Shown here: in pieces, positions 11,775 to 23,600 of the stretch
Layout of the letters: every line of letters begins with the position of its first letter
How positions within the stretch are numbered: position 1 is the first letter of the stretch
Assembly: GCA_033557685.1 (NCBI GenBank)
Contig: JAWQRN010000169.1
Location: forward strand, 1-35,269
DNA from: Sperchopsis tessellata
Lineage: Eukaryota; Arthropoda; Insecta; Coleoptera; Hydrophilidae
Length of the DNA: 35,269 nucleotides
Direction: 5' to 3'
Translations under genes and position numbers: made by a program
The notes under the pieces: model-generated
The model's database searches: none
Seen by the model: the letters and a program-made list of their open reading frames with translations, nothing else
What the model was told of the DNA's origin: nothing

Positions 11775-12080
11775 GCGCTTACTTCTTTGAAAGTGACGTT
11801 GGAAATGCGGTAACTGTGAATGGCGATCGGTACCGTAACATGATAACGGAGTTTTTTTGGAACCAAATGTGGTTCCAGCAAGACGGCGCCAACTGCCATA
11901 CAACTCGAGCAATAGGTAATTTACTGCACCAACAATGTGGGGTTATTTGAAATCCAAGGTCTATGTCAGCAATCTGCAAACAGATGAGAACCTCAAAAAC
12001 GAAATCCGACGTGTTATCGATGAAATTGATCAAAGATTGTGCGAAATTGTAATCGAAAATTTTGTAATTGAAAATTCAAA
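11775..12080 (+). pseudogene. Mariner transposase remnant
   Basis: The plus strand reads GAYFFESDVGNAVTVNGDRY, then MITEFFWNQMWFQQDGANCH with the second catalytic Asp in QQDGA, then TTRAIGNLL. After a frame change it reads WGYLKSKVYVSNLQTDENLK and IRRVIDEIDQRLCEIVIENF. In intact relatives about 30-60 residues (including the third catalytic Asp in a DLTPLDYFLWG-type motif) separate these blocks; here they are deleted. The N-terminal DNA-binding part is also absent, so it is dead. Confidence 0.82.
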
Positions 12081-13055
12081 GAAAATTTTCTTCTGAGAAA
12101 AACCATTATTGTACAAAGAAAAAGGTGAAAAGACGAACAAAAACCATATGTGTATCATGTAATGTAGGACTGTAGAAATTGTTTTTTCTTAAATGACCAT
12201 AAGTCGTAAACGTAAATAAATGTTTACTTAATTTGTAGTTATTTTACTGTTAGGACAACTGTGCCCCAATGAAAATTCTGATGGAATAAATACATCCCAA
12301 ATTAAACAAGTAATAATTTTAAATATTTTTTCTGCATATATTTGCAACTCTTACAGATATTCCAATTAAAAAAAGAAAATTAGTAATGAAAGGGATGAAA
12401 GCGGAAACTCAATACTCGAAAATACTTTAAAACCAAATATATTATCTGGACTTAATATTACTCGCCTTCAAATTTTATTATTATTAAGGACATTCAGAAA
12501 AGTTCATCAGATTATTATTTTGTAATGCTATAAGTCTGTTATACTTATGCCTAAAGTTCAAACAATTTTCCTACTTAAAATTCACAATTCTCCTGAAAAA
12601 TTAGAATTTTGGAATCAATATACTTTGCCTCTGAGGTACAGGTATCAATATATTGGATGTGTATATTCAAATTTTAGATAGTTTTTGATAAATTTTTTAC
12701 ACTTTTTAACAAAAGTCAGATTTCGGCATTTACAGCATTTCTCAGAAAAAGCCGCTAATGGCAAAAATTACGTAAAAAGAAAAGTTGTCCTATTTCTTGA
12801 AATACGTTATAATATGCACTAGAAATAAAGGTACGTATCCGAATCTTAATAAAAATTAGTCCAAAAGATGTTATATTTGTTCTATAATAATTTATTAGTT
12901 AAGGAATCAAGCGTGTTTCATTTGTCATAATGGTGTGTGTGGTGGTTTGTATACCACTGAATGTGCAATAGTGTGCACAGAAACTTTTTTATGAAAATAT
13001 TTCATTTAATTCATTTGAACCAAAAATGTATCAGCAAAATTCATTGGAATTAAAA

Positions 13056-13061
13056 TTTATT
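13056..13061 (-). terminator. Candidate polyadenylation signal of the adaptor gene
   Basis: TTTATT on the plus strand reads AATAAA on the minus strand about 172 nt after the stop codon. It lies inside the region bounded by mariner-like ends (11086-13193), so the 3' UTR may use transposon-derived sequence. Transcript ends were not visible, so this is only a candidate. Confidence 0.35.
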
Positions 13062-13232
13062 CGAATCAAAATTAAATCGACTAAAAACTAACCACTGATA
13101 AAGCATTTCATTCAATGGTACCCATTACAAATCCCTTATTTCATTCAGAAATGATATTATTTTTTTACATATTAATGTGATTGAAACACCCTGTAGATAA
13201 TAGCACCAAAATAGGAGGCCAAAAAGTACCAA

Positions 13233-14698
13233 TTAAACTTGATAAATAGAATCATCATCACTATCATGACTATCTTTACTAATAAGTTCTTTATTTAATA
13301 TTGTCTTACCATCTAAAGAATCACATTTCGGCTGAACCAACCTAGTCTCTTCCGCAGTAACACCAGTATTGACTTTTCGAATTTTCTCATAACCAACCAA
13401 TTCTGTATCACTTTCACTACATTTTCGAATTTTTTCATAACCAGGTGTTTCCGCACTACTTTCTTCAACTTTTTCACCAGGCAGTTTTTTAGCACCTTCT
13501 TTCCGAATTTTTTCATAGTCAGGCTGTTCCAGATCACCTTCAGTATCTTTTGGAATTTTTTCATATCCAGGCAATTCCGCATCACTACCACTACCTTTTT
13601 GCACTTTTTCGTAACCAGAGGATTCAGATTCGGTTTTGCTTCCATCATCTTCCTGCAGGCGCTCGTATGGTGGTTCGTTGTCCGTATTATCATCCGTCAC
13701 ACTTTTTACACTATCCATATCAATACTCTCATAGTCCGCTTTCGTCTTGTCTCGGTTTATTTTAGAATATCCTTCAGAATCAGTCTTACTTCCGTCATCG
13801 TCATCTTTTAGCTGTTCATAAGGAGGATCTTCCATGTCCATATATTTAACACTCTCATAATTTGGATCAATATGATTAACAGACTCATAATTTGGATCAC
13901 TTTCACTACCTGTCGATTTTAAACCTGCGTAATTGTGTTCAGAAGCTGTTTCACTAGGCATACTTTCGTAATTTGGTTCATCTAATGTCAAGTCTCTAGA
14001 ATCTGTTTCGAAACTACTCGAGGTTTTTGACCTGTCATCAGATTTTTGCTTTTTGTTAATGACGGAATATCCATCCATTGCGGAACTTCCAATTGTTTGA
14101 GTTATTGTAGCTTCACTTATCGTAGAGTATCCTACACTGTCAGTTCTGTGTCGTAACTCTTCATAATTTGGATCTATTTCTGAAGCAGCTTGGTGGCTTT
14201 GTTTAAGGACTTCATAACCAGGATCCGAACTGATAAGACTTGCAGGACCGTTGATGCTTGCATAACCTGGTTCTGAACCAGAGTCCTCATCCTTCATCTT
14301 CAATCTTTCATAGCCAGGATCACTACATTTTCTGGCAATCTTTTTTAAGGTTTCATAATTGTGTTCATTATGCAGGGGAGATATATCACTACATGTATTA
14401 GTTTCAGTGTAAAAATTTTCATCTGTGACACTTGATGATGATGACTTTCTTGTGGGTTGTTGCACTAATACATTTTCTGATGTTGTTGGTTCAGAGTCAA
14501 CTTCGTCCACTTCGGGTTTCTTCTTGTTCTTGTGAACCTTTGCATACATGTCATCAAGATTTTTCGGAATCTTCAGTTTTTCTTGATTGACATATAATTC
14601 GGGACTAGCAGCGGGTGGAGGTGGGGGTAAAGGTGAATTAGCTTGTCTTTTCTCAGGTTTCGGAGATCCAAGATTTGCTACAGAACTTGAAGATGATG
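13233..14698 (-). CDS. Adaptor exon 7: terminal exon with 22 YxxΦ motifs
   Basis: The last coding exon is 1466 nt with acceptor TTTTTTCAG above 14698 and stop TAA at 13233-13235. It opens with a Ser run, five prolines and ELYVNQ (pYxN, the Grb2 SH2 consensus). It then carries YAKV, YETL, YERL, YASI, YEVL, YEEL, YSTI, YSVI, YESM, YAGL, YESV twice, YMDM, YEQL, YSKI, YESI, YERL, YEKV and four YEKI, most preceded by Asp/Glu/Pro/Gly, and ends DDDSIYQV. Acidic residues before the tyrosine fit tyrosine-kinase substrates. Several neighbouring pairs have ITAM-like spacing (for example YETL-11-YERL). The final part repeats every 16 residues. Confidence 0.88.
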
Positions 14699-17600
14699 CT
14701 GAAAAAATAAGTAGTATTAGTTATTAGAAGTAAAGAAAAAATAAGACTAACATCTAGGTTGTTATATAGCTGCACAAGCAATGTATTCCCAATTAATTTT
14801 TAAAATGTGTAAATGAGATTTGGAACTCCATGCCCGTTGAAATGAATTATCAATGTTAGTACTATTACGTTTCTCACAAATTGAACACCTTTAAACATAT
14901 GTACTAAAGAACATAGATAAAATAAGAATTTGTTGCTTCCTTGGCCGTACATGAATGTGTTATTTTAATATTTGATAAATCAACTATCGAGCAAACCAGC
15001 CAAGTCAATATATATTAAATACATAAATGAACTACGTATCACATAATTAAAGGAAACAAGCCAAATTGCAGTGGACACGTGTTTCTGTCATTAAGACGTC
15101 ATCAACACTACTCTTGATAGTAATTAGCTGTACCCCACGTACGAATACATATTTAATTCCTTGTATATTTGCTTTGAGATCATGAGTAAACATATTATGA
15201 TAGGTATCGCAATGTTTCAATTCGCTTTGCAACAGGATGACATCTTTTGAAAAAAGGATAACTTGCGAAATCTTTTGGATTGGGGAGAATACTGTTGTGA
15301 TATAAAATTTTCTTAGTATGCAGGCAATTTTGTCCGTTGAATCTTTGACGAATGCTAGATAAGTTGTTGCCTTTACCTCAGGAGTATTTCTGACAACAAT
15401 GGATGGGTTCCTGAAACGTCTTATTGACTGTTTGGTATATTGCAAAGTTGTGTCACACAACTTGAAAGCTTGCTGTACAAAATAATTTATCAGACATTTA
15501 CTGACAAGAGTTATGATGTGACGATGAATGCAAGTACCAATTCGTGTAGGTGGGCTTATGATACACAGAATGAAGAATGGAATGTGATAACTCAATCTTC
15601 ATCGTAAAATAAATATTGGAGTGTTGGCAGTTTATGTGATCCAAGAAGGCATCTAGTTCCAACAACCATAAAACAAACATTGGGCTTTATGTCGGAGGGC
15701 GATAATGCAGACGATGAGTAGATTTTACTAAAAAAGTATTCAAAAATCACATTTTCCTTAAAAACAAAATTAACAACATAAGCTGCGAGTAAATTTATCT
15801 TGAAAAACAAGATAAAGGTTGCCAGATTTAAAATTAGCATTTGCATGACACATATGTGGAAAATATTCAAGATCAAGCGAATTAAATTCAAACTTAGACA
15901 TACACGAATGATTTTTAAAAAAATAAAATTTTAAATTTTACACTTCAAAAAGCAAATTTTAAATTTATTTTGATTTTATAAGCTGTAGATAATTACTAAG
16001 GCTTCTTGAAATTTTAGTATGTATTACGGTGTTAAATATGATAGTCTTTTATATCATTTATCATAACCATTAACCTACTTTTTTTCTAAATATTATACAT
16101 ATAAATATGAATAGGAAATTACTAACTTAAATTTTAAACTTCATTTCAAAATTCAAAAAACAGATTTAAGTAGTTAAGCATGCTATTCATATGAATTATA
16201 TTTTGCCAATAGAAAGGCACAGTTTAAATACCTTGTCGCCAAGCATCTTTCCGTTGGCCAATAGTTAAATAAAGTTCAAAACTCACGAGATTGAGTAACC
16301 TTGACCAACGACAATGTAGAGTTTAAAACTGCATAACGAAGCTTAACAGCAATCATAGCATATACACTGAGAGCAACTTAAAGCGGTAATTGCAAATACT
16401 GTTCATAATTCTGCCACCGGGACCTTTCAAAACTTTTACGGGATACGGGACAAATTATTGCCATGTAGGACTGTCCCGCACATTACTACTATAGTTACTG
16501 AGAGACTCAATACAGTCATCGATACTGGGTCACCCTGTACAGAAGACGGGATTTACACGAGTACCAAATCCATTATATACATTTTAAGGTAAAGACATTT
16601 GAATATTAATTGAACAAAGCTTATTATTAAGTGGATAAATATTTGAGAACAGTTTTTCTTTTTTGGTGTTTATGTTTATTCCTTTGACATATCCGATATT
16701 ATATCGTAAGGGCAATTATTGTTTAGGTACTCTTTGTAAATTTGTAGATTAAAAAATATTATTATTATTCTTTCATTGTTCTGTTTGAATTTACTGTCAG
16801 TTACACTTACACACATCTGATACCAAGTTTGGAAAAACTACAAATTTACAACACAATAACATTGCAAGCTTGATTTTTTTCTATTATCAACTAAAGAACC
16901 TGTCGATAACTGACTGACCTAATTAATCGCTTACCTTGTCCATCTGGCTTGCGTAAACAGCCGCAAGCTATTTCCAAAATATTCTAGATTAGTACTAGCT
17001 CTCCTATCACGAGGCTCAAACACGGACTCAGCCGACTCTAAGAACTGAGATGTGGTTATGCCCAATTGTAAAGGCAAATTTGGAAATTTCTGGAGTATTT
17101 GGTAATTTCTTAACAGTACTAATTAATGGTCTATGCTTGCTTATGGCACAAGAAATAGTTACGTTTTATTGTTAAGAAATTAACTTTTTTTTGTAAATAT
17201 ACAATGCTTACCTTGTCTTGAATGTGAATGAGCAACATGCTTCAAACTATCGACACTAGGAGGTTGTGGTGCAGGCTCATATAAATCATCTCTGTCTTCA
17301 TCTTCTTCTCTATCTTGAACCACTGACGGAGGTCGAGGATTAATTTCAGCAGCAACTGTTATGGCAACTGGTTGAATTTGGGCATAAGTTTCACTACCAC
17401 TTGTATATACTTGACTATTTGGATCTTGAATAGTGGTATACATTTCATCAGAGTCATCTGATACGGTAGAATAATGTGGGTCCAGTTCTCTAAGTTGCTT
17501 TGCTTTACCTAACTCCTTAGTTTGGGCCCTTATATTTGCTAAAGGTTCTCTTACACTGATGCTTGTGTAGCCCTCTAAAAAAAATTATACCATTTTACCA

Positions 17601-20600
17601 ATTTTAGATAATAATAAAAATATGCGAGAGGAAGGAAAATAATTATTATGTAAAGGAACTAAATAATCAGATTACTAAGACCTGCATGTATAACACTTCA
17701 TGTGATTATAATAAATGCTAAATTAGAGAGTAAAGTTGTCTGTGAATAAAAAAAAACACAGTGATCATTAATACGATAGTATATATCTATCTTCAATACA
17801 GATAATATCAGGTATTAAATTGTACCTGCATAATGGGTACATTTAGTAAAATTCATAATCCCTCTGAGTTATGATCTAAGAATCAGTTGTCAAGTTAGAC
17901 GGTGATAGTGACAGTCCATTGGATTTATTTTATCATGTGTTAAGTGTTATTTTTTAGTTGATAATGACCTTATACTAACAAGTCACAGTTGATTTAACAT
18001 TTATTAACAAATATATTTACAAATAGACTGACGAAACACAAAATAAGTATGACGTCACCAAAAACACTAAGTATATTTAATATGCAAAAAGTTGGCACTT
18101 GTCAGAGCCTCTACACGGTTTCCACCTGGAAACAGCATTCATACAGATAATAACCATGGAAGTCTATTACATTTTAACACTGATATTTTTTATCAAGTTA
18201 ACCGCCAAAGGTAAATTTTCCAAATTTGCCTATATGGTCAAAATCATAATCCTGTTAGTAAGTGGGTACTTGTTGATGTGTTAACTTTTTGCAAAAATAA
18301 TGAATTTATCAAGAAAAATATGAAGTGTTTTGACCGCTCCAGTGTATTCGTTCATAATTAGATCTCAAGTGGCATACATAGCTACACACGCCTAGAGGTC
18401 ATGCTCCATGCGCATTTTAAATGGAATAAAATTATAATGCGACCTAGTGGAGATCATTTTGACCTCCACGGTGTAGTAAAATATCAATTAACCTGTTAAA
18501 TAAACAGATTAGCAAAATCTGAAAACAAAATAAATTGTACTTACGTTTAGAAAATAAATTAATTTCAAATAAATAATATACATACAGTTGCACGTGGCAT
18601 AGCTGTTAATGCAAATTGCAAAATTTATAGTAAGTTTTTCAATAATGAAAATTTGCTTTACCAAGAGATTTTTCAAGTCAACCCCAAAGAGGTGGAAACC
18701 CTGCTGGGATGGTGGACTTTAATAATAGCGTAAAAAATTACATTATTTTATTTTTAATTCCGTTAAAACATCATCATCTTCATCATCATCATAATCATTC
18801 CTCTTCTACCCATAGTGTGTAGAGGTATTTTTCATAATTTTCTTATTTCCCTCTAATAAAGTTTCGCCACTACGACCTATCCCGGTTAATCTCCATGCCT
18901 GTGTCCAATCATTGCCCCGTACTCTTAACACCCTTGACATTGCAGTATTCCACTCTGTGGTTGATCTTCCTCTCGGCCTTGCTCCCGGTGTGGTTGCTTC
19001 CCATATCCTCCTTGTGACTCTTTCTACAGACCTTCTATTAAAGAGACCAAACCACCTGAGTTGTGCTTTGTTCACTTTCAGTCTTGCTCTTAAGTCTTCA
19101 TTTCGTAATATGATAATTAAAACAAGAAAGTGATCAAATCTTAATTTCAGATGTGAGTCCGCCATCCATGTCAATCAGCAGTGTAATCGCCTGAAGGTAG
19201 CTGCAGCTACTACATAAGTGCCAAAAGTTGTTAAATTAAATCGAAATTTCAAACTGACATTTAAAACAAGATCTCTTACATTTCTTTTAGTGAATAAGTT
19301 TTCCCTTGATTTTTCAATAGTACCCAATATCTTTACAATGTAGAATTACCTACATTAATGTATTCCTAGATAGTATAGTCCTCAGTATCTCCACATATCA
19401 AGCCGGAGACCAGAGTTCGTTTCTCCGTTGGGCAGAATTTTTAGTTATATTCCTTTTAATGAATACCCGGTAGTAATACACATAGGATTCATACTTACTT
19501 GAAGAATCTTGGGAGTCACCACTAAAATTTGGCTGCACTATTGGAGGAGTCATATACGGAAGTTCTTGACTAGCAGCGATACCCCCTGCAACAGCTGTAG
19601 CAGCAGGGATATCTCCAGTTATTGAACTATGTGCAGATGAACGTCTTGACCTTGGAGGAGCAACAGGCTCCAAATTTTGAGAAGTACTTGGCCTTTCAGT
19701 ACTGAAAACATAATTGTACATAAATGTCAGCTATGTAAGTATCTTTTACTAGTAATTTACAAAACGGCATATTCTTCAAGCTTGATAATGAAACACAAAA
19801 ATGCAATTATATGGCACGAATGGCACCTATGGTACACAAACATTATTTTTAAAACTATAGTGTAAAAAAGAAACCTATTTTTATCAAAATAGTACAAGGC
19901 AACAACATTGTGATTTTTGATAATATGCTGGTTAGATAGCATATGCTATTACATCATTCCAAATATTTATGCTTAATATTTAAACTTTAGATTTACTTAT
20001 GCTTGTAATTCTTACAGTGCAGCAGCTCTAGGTGTAGCATCATCCGAACTATTTTCATCTAGTTCTTTGCTGGGTCCAGATTGCACCCTAGCATATGGAT
20101 GCTCAGGTTTCTTGAGTTTGTCATAATTGACTCGGGCATATGGAGAAAATGCATCGTCAGCTTGACTTATAGAACTATGCTGAGAAATACTCGGTCTTGA
20201 CTCTATTCCATTTTGAAACTGTGATGATGCTTTAACTAAAAAAATATATAGTATTTTAAAAACGTTTATAATAGCCAAATAAGTAACTCACCTGAGTTTT
20301 GATAGGGCTCAACAGTGGCGTAGAGCTCTGAAGAGTTATCACCGTTAGGTTCATATACAACCGTTTCACCATCTACCCGAAGAGGTCCTTCGGATGGTAT
20401 GTCTGGCAAACTGCGACGAGTATTGTTCGTTGGGATTAACCTAACAAATAAAAGCATTGAAAAACATTTATAAAACATATTTTAGTACATATTTACATAA
20501 AAAGTTAGTATTTAATAAAGTAACAAAAATATAAGATAATATAAAAACAAGTAAATGCATAATCACTACGTTTTAAAAAAATATATAAAATAAAAGTAAA

Positions 20601-23600
20601 GCTCAACCTGCTAAGGGGATCAATGTTTTCGCCAGCAGCATAATTGGTACCATCAGGAGAACTTTGGATGGTAATGGAAGGTAAATGGTTGACATTCTCA
20701 TCAGGGTTCTTTTGCGTAACCATGCCATCAAGCCCTATCCAATCATGTCTACAAAATAAAAACCTAAGGTAATAATCAGACATTACATATAACAATTTCA
20801 TGTTTTTTTTTTGCATTTTGGGATAGAAACCCCACATACATACAATTTCTTTTCAGTGTTTACAACAATCACCTTCATGGTTCATTTTATATCATTAGCT
20901 AAATTGTTTTATAAGCATTAGCTAAACCTCCAATTTATTTGCTTCTTTAAAAGTACTGTAAATTAATTTGTACAGCTATTGTATATCTATTACCATTTTT
21001 GAGCTACAGGGGGGAATTAAACAGTTTGGTTTAATGACAAGTGTTCGAATTTCAGTTATTTTAAAGATATTCATAAATGGTTTAAACATTATTCTCATTA
21101 TCACTGTTTAAGATAATTACAATGGCGTAATCAATAATATAAAATTTTTATTTGAGTCATAACACAAGTTAATATTTGTTTATACCTTTAGGTTTTCCGG
21201 GAGATAACTGTGTGTTGGCATTTCTTTGTGCCGACGTTTCATCCACCCAGAAAACCTGATGATATCTTCTGTAGTCTTGGAAATTTATCTTTAATAGATA
21301 TTATTTTTCTGATTTTAATGATGCTACATTTATCATAATTGTTGTTAAAGTTTTCTTTATGATTGTTAAAAATAGTTTTTTGGGATTTCTAGTTTTTAGG
21401 AGGGACATTTTCAAATATTTTGCAAATACTACCTTGATTGTGTTTACATATGTTTTTGACAATGTATCTCAAATAGGTATAAGAAAATTTCAAACAATAA
21501 TAAAATATCTGTGAATAGTTACCATGTATTGTAAAATTTAACTAATTAATATAAGTTTGTCATAACAATTTTGGGTGTGATAATGGTCACAGATGTGAGA
21601 TTCAAATAACTTGTAGATATGCTGTTGCAAAAGTCTTATGATATCTTAAAAATGCTGTTCTCTAGCAGACATGTTCTAAACCAACCACTTAAAATTTTGT
21701 AGTGCGAGTCTTTAATCTTGTCAAATTTCAACTACTATGATGTTGTATATGATTCTTGCTTGGAGTCTATCGATAGACAGAGGATACAGAAAGTCCAAAA
21801 TAGTTGTCTTCGATTTATCTGGGGAATATGATGTGGAGAGAGAATTTCTCATATGGTTGAGGGGGCTGGCTAGCTGAGTATGGTGCCATCATGTGGTGTA
21901 TCTTTATCATAAAATTATAAGAAACGAAACGCCAAGTTATTTGTATAACAAAATAAGCTTTAGGACTGATATGCATAATATTAACATAAGAAGGAGGGAT
22001 GCGTTAATGGTACCTCGGCCTAGATTAGAAACATTAAAACGATCATTCACATATTCTATTGCTGCCTTATACAATAAAGTGCCATCAAAAGTTAAATTTT
22101 AAGAGAAAAACTGGGTCTCTTATGATGAGGGGAAGTCTTAAATTACAAAGGTTTTATTGTCTTATTATTCTGTGATCCATGGTTGCTACATATGCAAGGT
22201 AATAGTTTTACTCTTTTCTGGAGTGGTTGAGAGTAGTTGGGGTTTTGTATCACAATTGTTCAATGTGTGTGGAATTATAATTGTGTTCTTAAGGGATGAA
22301 CGGACGAACTGATGGTCAAGCTTGACCAATTTGAGTTCACTCCTTTTGACCTGACATGCAGGAGCAGTTCATGAGTATTTATATACTTTTATTGTTATAC
22401 GTATGTTGATTTTTTTTTCTGAGCTTGAACTATATTCATGTTTGGTCAATAAAGGATTTATTATTATTATAACATATCTGAGTTATGTGCACACTATTAA
22501 AAAAGTCGAACTTTTAAATTTCTTCATACAGCTTGGAAATAGGACCATATTTTCTCAAAAAATGGTTCACAAAAAAGTAGTTAGTCAATGTCTCAAAATT
22601 CTTGTAAAATTTATGATATCAACAATCGGGAATCAAAATGGAAATCATGTTCTAGCCATTAACCCAACTTTTCCAAAATTTGTTATAACAATGATAGGTC
22701 GGTCCAACCCTCCTATTTTTTACATTTTTTAGTACATATGTTCAATTATTGTGATATTCTTAGATATCAGCTACATCATAACGAATAAAAGAAAACCTCT
22801 GATATAAAAATTTATAAGTCTTTGTAGTACTTGTCTTCCGGGAGGGACGTAAAACGGTGGGTCCTGTGTATTGTAGGTAAAGTGAAGACCACATGCACAT
22901 AAAAGAACCCAATTCCAGTTGGAACACTGGATGCGGAAAAATAGGCCAACGTTAAAAAAAAAAATTAGTTTTAAAAGGGGCATAAGGAAGAAATACTTTT
23001 TTACGCAGAGTGTTTCTGAAAGATATGCCAAGCGGATTAATTTTATTCAAATAAATAAGACATTGAAGTTTAGCAATAGCTACTTTTTTCGAAAAATCAA
23101 AGATATCTCTGAAATGAATTTAGGTATAGGGAATGCTTTATGTTGTTATTCTAACATTAGGTAAGAAAACAAAAACTGCGAGAAAAAATAAGATATTCCG
23201 TTTAAGAAATTTAATCGCCATAAGGTCCTTTAGGAACATCTTGGATATTAAAAAATATTTTTATCCTATAAAACTATTATTATTAAAAAGGAAGAATGTC
23301 ACACTATTGGAACAACCTTGTATAATGCTATAAAGTATTTTTCCTGGAATAATTCGCAACTAACAGAAATAACTTTTTGTATGTCTAGAAGTATCCTATA
23401 AATAGAAATTTCAAAAAGAACATCTAGGATGTTTTGCATATTATAAAGCTTGTTTTTAAACAATTTATTTTTTTGTAGATTAAGTTTACTTTGACCCCCA
23501 TACAATTATTTTCTGGTTTTTACGAATGTGTAAAATTAGATATGGTCTCTAAAGTGCAAGTTTCCACGACTTGAAGGTTAATAAGATCACTTCATTTAAA

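Larger units (their letters stand above)
11086..13193 (+). mobile_element. Mariner-like element relic with TA-flanked terminal inverted repeats
   Basis: CAGGATGTTTCAA at 11086-11098 and TTGAAACACCCTG at 13181-13193 are inverted copies with one mismatch, each flanked on the outside by TA, the mariner target. Between them lies a mariner transposase remnant on the plus strand (11775-12080). The distance, 2.1 kb, exceeds the usual 1.3 kb, so there are later insertions or the ends belong to a different copy. The right end lies 40 bp from the adaptor stop codon. Confidence 0.5.
17575..19498 (-). other. Adaptor intron 5
   Basis: The intron lies between donor GTAAGTATG and acceptor TTTTTTTTAG. It holds the repeat at 18085-18296 and the RTE-like fragment; the rest is AT-rich without recognisable features. 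Confidence 0.7.

Noticed and set aside
13313..13811. Other open frames on both strands inside the last adaptor exon
   Set aside because: Shadow frames of a repetitive coding exon.
15047..15595. 182-codon minus-strand open frame as a host gene
   Set aside because: Its content and the frames beside it match Penelope-like reverse transcriptase pieces in order, with frameshifts; it is a relic.
21257..21290. CTGATGA on the plus strand as a hammerhead core
   Set aside because: No GAAA with a pairing stem follows on that strand; the GAAAC block is on the opposite strand.
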